Positions 19,620 through 30,064 of a DNA stretch of 64,000 nt are shown in pieces. The notes below the pieces were generated by a model, which saw nothing but the letters and a program-made list of their open reading frames with translations, had not been told where the DNA came from and did no database searches. Position 1 is the stretch's first letter. Every line of letters begins with the position of its first letter. Source of the DNA: Prorocentrum cordatum (taxonomy: Eukaryota > Sar > Dinophyceae > Prorocentrales > Prorocentraceae). The stretch is taken from NCBI GenBank assembly GCA_963575745.1, contig CAUYUJ010001299.1:38723-102722 (forward strand), written 5' to 3'. Position numbers and translations under genes: made by a program.

Positions 19620-21990
19620 TCTCTCTCTTATAACTCCAGTCACGTTGCCATCCCGTCCTGCTCCTGCGTCTCACCCCGCCCGCTCTGACATGACGTATCG
19701 TCCACCTCTCATTTGTCCCCCCACCCCGCACTTCGCGTTGTTCTCATTCGTATCCTGATCCTCCTCCTCCTCCTCCACCTTTCCCTCATCCGCCTCATCG
19801 CTCCTCTCGGCCCAACTCCCCGTTGTCGTCGCTATCCTCATCGCATCGGCTGCGTCGGTTATCATCGCGCCGCTGGCGTCGTCGAACTCACCGTCGCCAC
19901 TCGGCCCTGGCTCTCCCCCATCAAAGCGGTGCCCCCCCGTGGGCCTGGGATGTGTACTGCGCGAACATTGTGCGCAGCTTGCGGAAGTCCTTCATCCACT
20001 CGGGCGCCTTCACGGCGAGCTTCTTCTTGTTGCCGTTGCCCTCGCCGTCGCCTCCTTTGCCGCTGGTGGCCTCGTTCCCAGGGCCGCCCGTCGCTGCTGC
20101 GGCTGCCTGCTTCTCCTCGCTGGACGCCTCGGCACCAGGGCGCGGCAGCGGAGTGCATGGCACGCTGGCCACGCCATCGGCGCCAGGAGGTGGCTGGCCG
20201 CCGACGCAGCCCGACTCCATCCAGACCTCGTGGCTGGTCCAGCTCTGCTGCCACGTGTCCTCCAACGAGTGCTCCACGTAGAGGTAGAAAAGGCAGTCCG
20301 TCATGTTGCACCACTTCGTGAAGATGCCCCCCATTAGCACTGCCTTCCCAGCATATGTGCATGCCAGCTTGGCACCAGTGGACCCCCCGCCAAACTTCCA
20401 CGCCAGCCTGGCCAGCGGCATGTAGACGCCCTTCATCGTCTGCTTCTTGATGTTCGTCTGCGTCTTGCTGAACTCCCGCTTCTTCTGCCACCTGTGGAAC
20501 GACCACTTCGCCCACTCCTCGCGGACCGCCTTCTTGGCTGGGTAGCCCTCCGCCGCCAGGTACTTCTCAGACCATTCGTTCGATGTCTCCATCACTCTGG
20601 CCCATCTGCCTGCGATCGCGTTGCCCTTCTTCTTCTCCGTGCTGAACTTGAACGCCTTCTCCTCCAAGGACTCCCACATGAGGCGCTCCTCCCTGTCAAG
20701 AGCCGACTCCTTCGGGTCGGCGCCGAAGTCGTCATCCAGAGGCTTCTCCGCGGTCTCAGGGCGCATCGCGCGCAGCTGCACGATCAAGGAGCCCTTGTAG
20801 AAGTCCTGGAAAGTCTTGCCCATCTCGTCCAAGTCCGCACCCGTGTCGGATGCGACCAGCTCGTCGAACTTCTGCTTGGGCTTCTCCACCAGCTGCTCCT
20901 TGCTGATGCCGCAGTTGCCATCGAGAGGTGCCCGCGCCATCTGGTCGGTGCTCGGCGCTGTCATCGCCTGCTGCTTGTTGATGTGGCTGCTCTCGATTGG
21001 CTGCTGCAGGCGCTGGCCCACCAGCTGCGGCGGTGCCGTGAGCGGCCGCTGCGAGCGCCGATGCGCTGGCACGCGCTCCTCCACGCGTGGCGGGCTCACG
21101 AGGCGATTACTCTGCCACCTTTTGGATTTCTTGGTCTCCACTTGCACATCGTCTGTCAGCGACCGCTTGAAGGATGGCAGCACTGGCGTCTCCTGCTCGT
21201 CCGAAGTCTGCTGCGAGAGCCCGAGCGGCAGCTGCGAGCCCGAGTCCGCTGGATTGTACGATGGCGTGTCCGCCAGCTGCGGCGTCTCTGGCGCTGGTAC
21301 CCAGCTCGCTGACCTCGGGCGCGACCTCGGCGAAGTGGTGGCAATGGCTTGCAGCGGCTCCTGAGGAGACCAAGCGAACGCAACAATCACTGTGGTCATG
21401 GGCTCCTCGGGTGAGGAGCCCACCACCCGACCAGGTCATGTTGCTGTCCGTTTGGCCCTCCTGTCCTCGTCCGAATCGATCTGCTCCACCGAGGGCGTGG
21501 GCGGAGGCGGGCCAGGGGGCGTCGCAGGACTCGGGGCGGCCGGGGGCGGCAAGCTGCTCCTCGGCTCCTCGGCTGGCTGCATCTTCGCTGCGCGCCGCTC
21601 CTCGGCTGGCTGCATCTTCGCTGCGCGCTGCTCCTCGGCTGGCTGCATCTTCGCTGCGCGCCGCTCCGCGGCTGGCTGCATCTCTGCGCGCTGCTCCTCG
21701 GCGGGCTGCTTCTCTGCGCGCTGCTCCTCGGCGGGTGACGCCTTGGCGCGCAGGTGGTGCGCCGCAGCAGCCGCGCCCTCCTGGCATGGCAGCGTCTGGT
21801 CCAAATCCATGGCGTCGAATGCGTCCTGGATCGTCTGCTCCGTCATGGAGCGCGCGCGTGCCTCCTGCATGGCGTCTTGCACCATGGTGTCGACGCCCTT
21901 GGACTCGACCTCGGCGTCTGAGCCCTCGACAGCGCCGACTGCCGCCTTTCGGGGGGGCAGTGCTGGAGGGAGGTGCGGTGCAACCGTCAT
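13600..21990 (-). CDS. Unrecognised dinoflagellate protein of about 760 residues, five exons
   Basis: Inferred exons, all phase 0: 21990-21466, 21360-19945, 19214-19104, 14921-14802, 13710-13600 (TGA). They sum to 2283 nt. Introns are GA-AG, GC-AG, GT-AG and GA-AG. The N-terminal exon is Pro/Glu/Ala-rich with about 11-residue AEEQRAAKMQP repeats. Exon 2 holds the conserved part: KQKFDELVASDTG, MWESLEEKAFKFSTEKKKGN, WSEKYLAAEGYPAKKAVREE, KGVYMPLARLAWKFGGGSTG and LFYLYVEHSLEDTWQQSW, then a low-complexity linker. Exons 3-5 read VSTLEALIKADAAEG / VELELKVSINRECMTTKN / DVTPTVERAMAEVASIHRQK and end KKRKAPAA. The order (W-rich domain, linker, helical tail) matches an expanded dinoflagellate family I recall with no assigned function. 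Start uncertain: the ATG at 21990 follows an ATC microsatellite, so an upstream exon is possible. Confidence 0.65.
13780..14660 (+). repeat. Intronic dispersed repeat R3
   Basis: About 880 bp filling most of the 1091-nt intron between the last two exons of the 13.6-22 kb gene. Shared with R1 (4885-5745): the segment before the G-run, CCAAGAGG-type units at 14080-14300, GAGACATCT.., the TCCTCC stretch, and GGGCTGGCGGGGATGCGCGA at the right end. Confidence 0.75.
15040..15905 (+). repeat. Intronic dispersed repeat R4
   Basis: Homologous to R2 (8690-9440) over most of its length, including the degenerate CCAAGAGG tract (15160-15770) and GTCAGCTCTCGTGGGCGGGG near the right end. It lies in the 4.2-kb third intron of the 13.6-22 kb gene, downstream of the nested gene. 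Confidence 0.75.
16581..18431 (-). CDS. Unrecognised 563-residue protein nested in an intron, SL-derived
   Basis: Starts at ATG 18431-18429 (MAQKRSRCKGSDELEAALIN), 27 bases after a spliced-leader relic. Exon 1 is 18431-18006 and exon 2 probably 17846-16581, joined by a 159-nt GA-AG intron flanked AAG|GAC and GAG|GAG. An in-frame TAG at 17975-17973 falls inside that intron. Residues 1-142 are helical (LLDVRRAMCPHMAISQSKAI, AWVQPFVEQMKKLDAAK). Exon 2 opens EPTYMYSVDMVTKRAYRLD and has a compact domain (GGASAVIAGLVYKTIREWKQ, GSPEMGIWEFPKQGKKRMIV). Then come MRRPAAAAAKK, an acidic stretch, LKRPAASS and a Pro-rich tail ending MSSFRH. Basic KRPAA motifs suggest a nuclear, possibly DNA- or RNA-binding protein (inference). 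It lies inside intron 3 of the larger gene on the same strand. An AG|GC near the end (TTCAG|GCACTAG) could be a further donor. Confidence 0.65.
18459..18475 (-). other. Dinoflagellate spliced-leader relic
   Basis: The minus strand reads CGTAGCCATTTTGGCT at 18474-18459, 16 contiguous bases of the conserved dinoflagellate spliced leader; the last four leader bases have diverged. It ends 27 bases before the ATG of the nested gene. A genomic leader copy at this place is the known signature of a trans-spliced mRNA reverse-transcribed and reinserted. Confidence 0.85.
18704..18785. repeat. Large palindrome P3
   Basis: A perfect 40-bp palindrome (18719-18758) built from CGCGTCCATGG / CCATGGACGCG units lies between perfectly complementary 14-bp arms, TGGACGGGGCTTGG (18704-18717) and CCAAGCCCCGTCCA (18772-18785). 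The right spacer is 13 nt and the left 1 nt. It lies 229 bp upstream of the spliced-leader relic. Confidence 0.95.
19438..19628. repeat. (CT)n microsatellite
   Basis: Nearly continuous CT dinucleotides with short TTCGTT, CTTGTTCGCC and CGCTCT interruptions, in the 730-nt intron between exons 2 and 3 of the 13.6-22 kb gene. The long SLSLSL and RERERE frames here are artefacts. Confidence 0.95.
21565..21740 (-). repeat. Coding 33-bp minisatellite
   Basis: About three 33-bp units followed by shorter 30-bp variants encode AEEQRAAKMQP-type repeats in exon 1 of the 13.6-22 kb gene. Units differ by in-frame triplets (KM present or absent), so the frame is kept through copy-number change. Confidence 0.85.
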
Positions 21991-22167
21991 GCTCATCATC
22001 ATCATCCTCATCATCATCATCCTCATCATTAGGATCGCCATCCACCTCATCATCATCAGCGTCATCCTCATTGTTCTCATCATCCACATCCCCCCACCCC
22101 TGGATCCGACTTGGGCTCGATTTGGGCCCGATTTGGACGCGTCTAAATCGGATCCAAATCGGCCCAA
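21991..22167. repeat. (ATC)n tract and palindrome P4
   Basis: Degenerate ATC/CTC triplets (21991-22080) directly precede the proposed ATG of the minus-strand gene. At about 22109-22167 lies an imperfect palindrome centred on CGATTTGGACGCGTCTAAATCG, kin to the TTGGACGCGTCCAA clusters. Confidence 0.8.
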
Positions 22168-22435
22168 CACTACACCCATGCGTGCTCCACTCGGCACACC
22201 CAGTACAGCGCGCAAGGCGCCCACCACGTGCGCCCACGGGCGCCCACCAGGCGAAACCCCTGCGGACCCGCCCCGCACTCGGAGCCCCCACGAGGCGCCC
22301 ACGCACGTCCAGGAAGCGAAACCTCGGCAGGCTCAAGTCGGGCATGTTCCCCCTGCAGGCGGATTTTGACGCGGAAATGGAAAACAATAAGCCAAACATG
22401 CCCGGGCACGCGGGAACAAACATATTGTGCTATCC

Positions 22436-22632
22436 CATATATATATATACACACATGTTGATGGAACAACACACCAGGTAACATCTATGCACATGTACAA
22501 CGGCACGCAATGGACCATATAAAATGGAATAAACACATCAATGTTTACATACATAAATACTTACATGCATACATACATACATACATACATACAGACAGAC
22601 AGACAGACAGACAGACATACATACATACATAA
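22436..22632. repeat. AT and CATA/CAGA microsatellites
   Basis: An AT run (22436-22450) and tetranucleotide CATA and CAGA arrays (22564-22632). No gene in 22170-22740. Confidence 0.9.
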
Positions 22633-22739
22633 CTAAGTTAATGACTATATACAAAAAAAATAAAGTAATCAACGACAGTGTTTATGCGCGCCCGCTGGCC
22701 TGGTCAGCCAGGGCGCCCATGCCCGTCAGCGCCATTGCC

Positions 22740-23071
22740 TTGGAGGTGGAGGGGGAAGAGGAGGAGCAGGGGGATGAGGAGGAGGCCAACGTACCACGAC
22801 GACGACGACGACTGCTACGTAGGAGGAGGAGGAGGAGGAGGAGGGGGAGGAGGAGGAGGAGGAGGAGGAGGAAGAAGAGGAGGAAGAGGAGGAGGGGAAG
22901 GATGAGGACATGGAAGACGAAGAGGAGGAAGAGGATGATGAGGATGAGGAGGAGAAGGATGAGGATATGAGGGCGATGATGCTGATGATGATAATGAAGA
23001 GGAGGCGAAGGGGGAGGAGGAGGAGGGATACGATGAGGAGGAGAACGGGATGATGAAGAGCAGGTCGATGG

Positions 23072-23102
<31 letters not shown>

Positions 23103-23105
23103 TGA
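22740..23105. repeat. GGA/GAG-rich purine tract
   Basis: Polypurine triplets (GAGGAGGAG with GAC and GAT interruptions). Long EEE/RRR or SSS frames in it are not genes. 23110-23550 holds nothing recognisable apart from a CCTGCATATATGCAGG palindrome near 23250. Confidence 0.9.
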
Positions 23106-23552
23106 TTAAGGATAGGCGAGGAATGAGGATGACACGGGGAGGAGGGAGGGCGATCAGGAGGTGTCTGGGGTGGGGGGGGGTTCGACCCGTGAGTCGCCAC
23201 GGGCGCGCGGCGGACCCACTGGCGGATGTCGGCCCACCGCGGCTGGACCTGCATATATGCAGGTCTCGAGCCAGCGCGGCCCGACGAAGGGGAGAGGTAG
23301 GAGGGGGGGGAAGATGAGCAAGAGGAGTAAGATACTAAGAACTAGGAGACGAGGGATGACCCTGCTGCTGATCCTTCTGCTGCTCCTCCACATCCATCAC
23401 TCCTCCTCCCGACGCGAAGAATCAACGGGATTATGGGGGCTCAACGCTGAAAAAAACATAGCAAACAAATGGTAATGTGCATGATATCGCGTAAGGGTCT
23501 TATTCTCTTAAATCAGGCATGTTAGAAAATAAGAAGCTACTTGCCCGATCTT

Positions 23553-23570
23553 AAATTAAGATCCTGCCGG
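23553..23570 (-). repeat. Terminal-type motif, second copy
   Basis: Read on the minus strand this is CAGGATCTTAATTTAAGATC, matching 2370-2387. It marks a sharp change from AT-rich DNA (left) to GC-rich retroelement DNA (right). Confidence 0.5.
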
Positions 23571-24059
23571 CCTCTGGGTTGGGCCTTGGTGGCCCTCGAG
23601 GGGCGGCACCCCCCGGAGTGCGAGGTGGTCGCTGCGCACCACCCACGAGAGGCACGGCGGCGCATGGCGACGCACTGAGCACCGGGTCTCGCGGGCCCAG
23701 ATGATCAACCCAAGGGCGGTTCTTCGGCCCCCCGCCGACCGCATGCGCCGGTGCTCTTCGATGGGAGAGAGGAAGCGGAGACGCGCTGCGCTCGCCGCCG
23801 CGGAGGCCCCCAACGCGGCGCGGCGGACGGGTTGCCCCGAGCGGGCCGGCCCCCGACCCGCGCACGAGGTGATGCCTGCGTACTACAGAGGAACGGGGTC
23901 TGCGATGCTCGACCGGAAGTCCAAGGACGGGGGCCCCATGGGGACGAGACGCGCTGGAGCATTGGTTGCGGCACAAGTGCGCGACCGCGTTGTTGCCGGA
24001 CATGTCGGAGGGGGCCCTGCGCTCTGCAGACCGCCGGCGGGCCCTCGGGAGCGACATGA

Positions 24060-25640
24060 AGCTCAAAGACAACAGCGCGGCTCCGCGCAGCTCCGAAACC
24101 ACGCCCCCCCGCGGAGGCGACGGCCCAGTTGCGCGCCCAAGGCCAGCATGACCCCGACGCGAAGTCGGGGGCGGTCCAGACCGACGCCCCTACGGCGCAG
24201 CGGCCCGGGCACCACGGATGGCTTCCCCAGCCGTCAATCGAAGATATCTCGAGCGCATTCCTCAAGGGGGAGCCGCGGCAGGGACGGGCAGCTTAGCGCG
24301 CGCGCCAGCCTCGGGGCGGCCCGCGCGGACTGGAGCCTGGCCAGCTCTTGAAGATCCAGACTGGAATATATGCGCGCACGGGCCGCCCGACGCACCGCGC
24401 GCCTGGTTCAGCGCCTTCAGAAGTGCCGCGGTCCAAGAAATTGGCTGGAGGCAGCTGCAGCTCGACGCGGCCTTCGTCTGCCGCCATCAAGGCGATCGCC
24501 TCGCAGGCGCGCCAATCGCTCGCGCGGGCGACTGCGCGATCGCCCGCGACGGCGGCGAAGGGATGCTGAACAAGGAAGCCGGGCCGAAGGGCAAATTTCC
24601 ATTCGGGCCTTGGGCGGCGGTGTCGGATCAGGCCAACGGCGATCTTTACAGCGGTCGCTGCGTCGCGGTGAACGGCGACTGCGTGGAAGCGAGCATGCCG
24701 GAGTTCATCGATGGGCGGCTGGGGGAAGTCAGCTCCAGCCAGACGGGGAAGGAGGAGACGTCGCTCACCCCGCTCGGCAAGGCCGAACCCCAGTCGGCGG
24801 TGGGGCCCCTGCGCTGGCTGACGGGCCAGTGCCAGATTGGACAAGGCCCACGAGACGAATCGCGCCCGGAAGTTGCAGAGGGAACCCATGCGAGCCGACG
24901 CCCATGAGCTGAACAAGTGCAATAGGGCTGTCAAGGTCAGCCGCGACATTCGCCTGAGGATCGCACCCATCAGAGGACGCATGGGGGTGGGCCGCCGGCG
25001 CCATTCCTCGCCCCACGGCAATGTCAGCGAGCCCGTCGAGGACGATGAAGCCATCGAGAAGTTCAACCGTCGCGAGTTGAGGTCGCAGACTGGCGCGGCG
25101 GAGGCCGCTGTCGATCTGGTCTGCATGGGGCGGGGCGAGCTGCCAATGTCCATCCTGGACTGGCGTTGTCGGGCGAGCCGCCGCGCGATGGCGCCCGCGT
25201 TCTGCCGAGGCGGCGGCGTGCCTCGCGGGCCACGGCATGGCCCACTACACGCGGGCACTGTCGCGCGAGGCCTTGTGCGAGGGAGCGACAACCATGCGGT
25301 GGACCACGGCGACGCACAGATGCCGCTCACCCTGTTCACCGACTGTCGGCGCCTACATGGTCATGCGAAGATCGAGGGCAATATCCCCGACGACCGGCAC
25401 GACGCGACGCGGCTCGCCGTCTTGAGATCCCACGCGTCATGCGGTCTTCAGAGCGATGAAAACAGATGAGGGTTGAAGTGGCAACCTAGCCGTTGAGCGA
25501 GTTCGGACGGGTGAACAAAAGGGGGGCTAAGCGATGGAGCACGGGGGCCCATGGAAATTAATCGTGCGCGAGCGCGCGAGATGAGCGCCCAAGCCATACA
25601 GCGAAACAGAACAAACGGGGGCGCGGGACAGCCAGGCACG
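24060..25640 (+). pseudogene. Copia-type reverse transcriptase-RNase H remnant, lineage 1
   Basis: Consecutive plus-strand pieces in shifting frames follow the order of a Ty1/copia pol C-terminus. QGQHDPDAKSGAVQTDAPTA and IEDISSAFLKGEPRQGR (24120-24280) match the RT fingers/palm. PDAPRAWFSAFRSAAVQEIG (near 24390) matches the YGL.APRAW box. ARAGDCAIARDG (24518-24553) sits where the catalytic YVDD box belongs, with Gly for the first Asp. FPFGPWAAVSDQANGDLYSG, LTPLGKAEPQSAVGPLRWLT and HETNRARKLQREP follow. RNase H pieces are SAEAAACLAGHGMAHYTRAL, PLTLFTDCRRLHGHAKIEGN and GLKWQPSR. At least two frameshifts and several stops make it non-functional. The element is truncated; no terminal repeats were found. 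Confidence 0.8.
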
Positions 25641-25649
25641 CCATCACAC

Positions 25650-26900
25650 CTCATCATCTCCTCCTCCCTCGCCAGGGCACCCGTTGCAGCCGGAGGTCCG
25701 AGCAGGCGCGCGCGCGCGCCCGCAGGCCGACGGCCGCCCCCTCCCCCGCGATGGGCGGCAGCGGTGAGAAGACGGCGCCGATGCCGAGGGCGGCGAAGAG
25801 GAGCGGCGGAGCCGCGGCCGGAGCCCCCCCCGCGCGGCGCGCGCGGCGGCCAAGGAGGTAGAAGCCGCGGAGGCCGCGAGACGGTTGAGCCAAAAGGCGA
25901 AGCGGGAGTCGCGCGGCGGGGCCCGGCGCCGCAGGAGCGCCGCTACGACAAGACCACCAAGAAGGCGCTTCTCTTCGGGCCGGGGTCGGGGCCCATTTGC
26001 CGGGCGTTCCGCTCGCGAGGAGAGGGCGGCTCATCGGGCGAGAGCTGGCGGGCGAGTCTGAGGTCCTTAAGGCGGACGGGCAGTGGATGACGATCGGAGG
26101 ATTTTGTTGCTCCCCAACTTCTACGAGGTGGCGCGCGCGGGCCAGCGGGCGCGCCCGCTGACTCCATGGGGGGCATCGCGGAGCGCTGGAACGGTGGGGG
26201 GCAGGGCGGTAAGATGTGGAAGCGGTGGAACTTGTCGAAGGCGCCGATGGGGGAGCTTCCCGCTGCCACGACGCACCGATCGCTGGCGATCTCCAGACGG
26301 GCCCCCTATCGGGCGGCGCGCGACGAGGAGAAGAGGTTTGCTGAGGCCGCCCGGGCGAGGGCCAGGGAGAGCGCGTCAGAGACGGTCGTCTGGCGCCGCG
26401 AGACCGCCCCGAGCAGCGACAGTGATTCGGGCTCGGAAGAGCACGAGAGCGCCGACATGGGGGCGGCGGCGGCCGAGCTGAGGGCTTCAGAAGCGACAGG
26501 CCCGCATGGCGCCGGCGACGCGGCGGCGGCCGGCGGAAGGAGCTGGCCAGAGCTGGCCCATGCACTGCGGGCCGCGCAGGCAGGGCAAGAAGAGCGCCAA
26601 AAGAAAGGGGCCCACTGGCAAGGGCAGGAAGGGCGCTAAGGCCGGCGAGAAGACAGAGCAGAGCCGCAGGGGCTGCGCTGCCGCGGAGGACTGGCCCATT
26701 CCAGTGAGCGTTGCCTCGGAGACCCTGGCGCCGGGAGCGCGTCGTCTGCGTTGCGGGGCAGGCCGCCAGGGCAACCGGCGCCCCTGCGCGACGGCCGCCG
26801 AGGTGCTCGGCCGGGGCGGCCGCCGGCGGCGGCAGCGTCGGAGACGCGGTGGGGGTCATTGTCAGGCGAGGGCGGGCCCCCGACATCTTGCGCGCTGCCC
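25650..26900 (+). other. Coding-like retroelement debris, family unknown
   Basis: Plus-strand frames contain non-random stretches such as AISRRAPYRAARDEEKRFAE and SDSDSGSEEHESADMGAAAA (26280-26470), broken by stops. They follow directly on the RNase H remnant and may be the element's 3' region or a neighbouring insertion. No domain was recognised. Confidence 0.35.
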
Positions 26901-28760
26901 CTTATTCAGAACAGGACGAGTCACATGAACACAAAGGGTTTTATTTGTTTTACGCCGGAAGGGGGCGTCGTTGAGGGGGCGCCTGGCACGGACGCGGGGG
27001 TCGGGGTGGCGTCGGTGTTTGGAGCTGGCGGCACGCCCGGCAAGTGCGCCCAGCTGGTCGCATGCGTTCGGAACGCGTGACGGGCGGAAAGGCCGCTCAC
27101 CAGCAACTGGCAGCCATCTGCCCGCGGGCCAGAACAAACCGCCGCGCGCTCGCAACGGGGCGTGGAAAAAAGGGGTTCGGAAAGAGAGCGCGAGTCCAAT
27201 TCCCAAGAAGTCCCTTCGATAGGCAGCAAACAAAACATATTTATCTGCCGCGCGGCCAACCGAACGTACGAACAACTGTCTCGGCGCGCAGTGTTAGCTT
27301 CGCTCGCGCGCATCATGGCTTCCTTCCGTTGCTTCCTTCGCTTCTTTCTCGCCCTCCTCTTATTTCCCCCCCCCCCCTGCTTTGCGTTGCCCCGCGCCCC
27401 CTTCCTTTCCAGCTCGGAGCTGTCGCCGCGCGCGAAGAGCGCAACCCAAAGGGCGTTGCTGCAATTCCTTTGTGCACCGCGAAGTCTCGCGCAATTCCTC
27501 TGCGCGCGATCTGGTTGCACTGCCGACGCGCGGGGCGCGCATAGGAATTTGTTTTTGCGCGCGGCCGTTTGCGCCGCCCTCGCAAGAGCACGCGCGATTC
27601 TTCCGCGTAGAGCACGCCTTCCCGCCTCGAGGGGCGCGCGGGGCCTGGCGCTACAATCGCAAGGCCGCGGAGCCTGGCAGTGCGATGCAGCTGCGCTGGA
27701 TGCCACGCCCAAAACGATCCCACGTGGAGTTCGGCTCTTCTGCCGAAGTCGCACTGGCAGCGGGCCAGCCGCATCGCCGGCCCCGCGTGCCCGCGCGCGT
27801 GCTGCTGTCAACGGATGAACAAACCGACCCTGGTTCGGATCGCTGGGGACCCAGTGGCATGCGTGCACATGCGTTGCACCGCTGGTGGTGCCAAAACCCT
27901 TTGTGTGAAATCCCTTTGCGTTTTTTTTTTCTGGCCCCTACTTCTGGGCATCGGGCGGGGCTGCGTTCCCGCGGGCGATCTTCCCTTCATTTCTCTGGGT
28001 CGCCCCAGCCTCCTCTCTGGGAGAGTACCCCTATCAGTTTCGGGGTGGAGGCCCCGCGGGCGGCCGATCCATGGCCTGCGTCGCCCTCCGGCGGAGGCCC
28101 GCGAGCACGCCGCCCGCCCGCCGCGCGGGCGGGCGGAACGCGGGAAGGATGAGCCGGGGAGCTTAGCGCGGTGGCAGCGTTGAAGACCATTGCAGCCGCA
28201 TCCCTTCGCCCCCTTTCCCGCTGCCGTTTCCAGCGCAAGCCCTCCCGGCGATGCGTCGGGGGGGGGGGGGGCTCGGCCCACTTGCTGGCCCCACCTCGGG
28301 GCCTGAACGCGCGCGGCGAAACGTATCACTGACAATTCTCAGCGCCATCATCATCATCGCCACCCACCATCCCCATCGCCACTGCGAGGTATACGCTGCG
28401 CATACGCGTTGATGCAGAGTTGTGTAGAGGAGAAGGGGGAGGGTTAGTCGATGCCTTTCTCCCGTAACCTGCTTGGCCCGAGAAAGACCCTCGACCTTGT
28501 GCGGCAGCGCCATTGGAAACATGTGATGTTATGCCGGCTATTTGCGTTGATTATCATTGCCATCAAAGACTTGGGTTTGCGTTCATTCGCGTCGGTGGCG
28601 GAGCCGGTCGATCATTCGGCACGCTCGTCCGCGCCCTTCATATACAGCGGTTCGTTCGACGGCGCTGACCTCAGCGATCGGCGACCGCGCCTCCACGTTC
28701 AGCGTCGGCTGCATCGGCTGCTCGAGCAGCCCGACGGAATCGAACTCCAGCGGGTTCTTG
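26900..28760. other. No gene seen
   Basis: GC-rich sequence with many open frames in all phases, a C run (27367-27378) and a G run (28259-28271). It may include the 5' region of the copia element that follows, but I could not identify a terminal repeat or primer-binding site. Confidence 0.45.
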
Positions 28761-28800
28761 AGCACCGGCGCGGACGACCAGCAGCAGCAGCCCGGGGCAG

Positions 28801-30058
28801 CTCGACGCAAACAGCACGTTCAGCATCTTCGACAGCGCGGACTACCTTTACGCAGCAAGAGCGATCATGGCGAAATTAGCGGCAGGAAGCGATCGCCAGT
28901 CGGTTCAACCCGAACGTGAGGCCCCACTGTTCGACGGCGCACTATCGATGCGGAAGGAGTGCGAGAAGGGAGCGACCGCGTGAATAGCGAAATTAAAATT
29001 CGAGAAGGAGGAGGATGAAGCGGCCCCCACATTCTCAGCAGGCCTCGCCAACGACGCTTGCGGCGAGGTCGAGGATTTCACGGCTGACGACCTGCTCGAG
29101 CGGGGCGCCGCCAGCGCGCTAATCAAGAGATTGCGACGACGGTTGAGGACGCGCGCCCGCGCGGAGTTGGCAGACGATGTCGAGGCGCATTCCTAGAAGT
29201 TCAAACGGATCAAGCAGGAGACGCTTTCCAGCTGCATTTCCAGAGTTCGAGCGGCCAAGAGGAAGCTCAAGACGCGCGACGTCGAGCTGCCGCCAAAGGT
29301 TCGAGGATGGCTAGTGCTACGACGCAGAGGCGAAAGTTCAGGGCAGAGGGCGCTCGCCATGTCCATCGTAGGCAAGGACATCACGCAGGAGAAAGTCATC
29401 GACGCGCTGGAGACAGCATTCGGCGAACTCATCGTGTTAGGAATACTTATTTCGTCGGCGAAGATGGAAACTATTTCTGGTAAACAAAAGCACTGCGGTC
29501 AGGGCGACTAGCCGGACTTCGACGACGGCCAAGAACAGGAGTGCTTGGCGGAGGACGGCGACACATGGCGCGAATGCAACGCTAGTGATTCTGCGGCAAG
29601 CGACGGCCACCACGAAGAACTTCGACCTTGGCCAGCGCGACGAAGTGTCCACGACGCGAGGCAGCGATCCGACGACCTTTGGCTTGCCCGCGGCTTCTAC
29701 CCCGCGGCGGCGACGGTCAACCCATCCGACGGCGCAGAGGGATCACCGCCATCCGCCCTGCGAGGCCGATTATCAATCAAGGGGGCGAAGGGGCGCGGCG
29801 AGGGGGCGAAGGGCAGCCCCGGCCACGGCAGGAAGGGCAGCCCTGGGCGGCAGGGACCAGCCCCACCTTTCATGTCAGAACCCACGCGTTAGACCACGAC
29901 CATCGGAGAAGACTCGGCGGCCAGCAGACCAGCACCAAGTTCGGCGACGCGCCCGCGATGTGGCAAGACTGGACATTGGACAAAGGACTGCACGCACGGA
30001 GCCACCGAAGCAGCGGCCACGCGCCCCAGACGAGATGATGACCGACGAGGTCTACTGA
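28801..30058 (+). pseudogene. Copia-type Gag remnant with zinc knuckle
   Basis: One plus-strand frame (first base at 28801) can be followed through a few stops: SIFDSADYLYAARAIMAKLA, REAPLFDGALSMRKECEKG, stop, then VELPPKVRGWLVLRRRGESS and GQRALAMSIVGKDITQEKVI (29276-29430), typical of copia-type Gag. A shift near 29440 is indicated by YFVGEDGNYFW in another frame. The Gly/Lys-rich region leads to a CCHC knuckle RPRCGKTGHWTKDC (29950-29991). Its first Cys codon is CGC (Arg), one transition from TGC, so it could not bind zinc normally. The protease follows. Confidence 0.8.
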
Positions 30059-30064
30059 GGCAAA

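Noticed and set aside
19252-19731. RERERE/SLSLSL frames
   Set aside because: Artefacts of the CT microsatellite.
28464-28484. Spliced-leader-like 21-mer with 15 of 21 matches before the copia Gag
   Set aside because: About one match this good is expected by chance in 128 kb of both strands, and copia elements have no reason to carry a leader.
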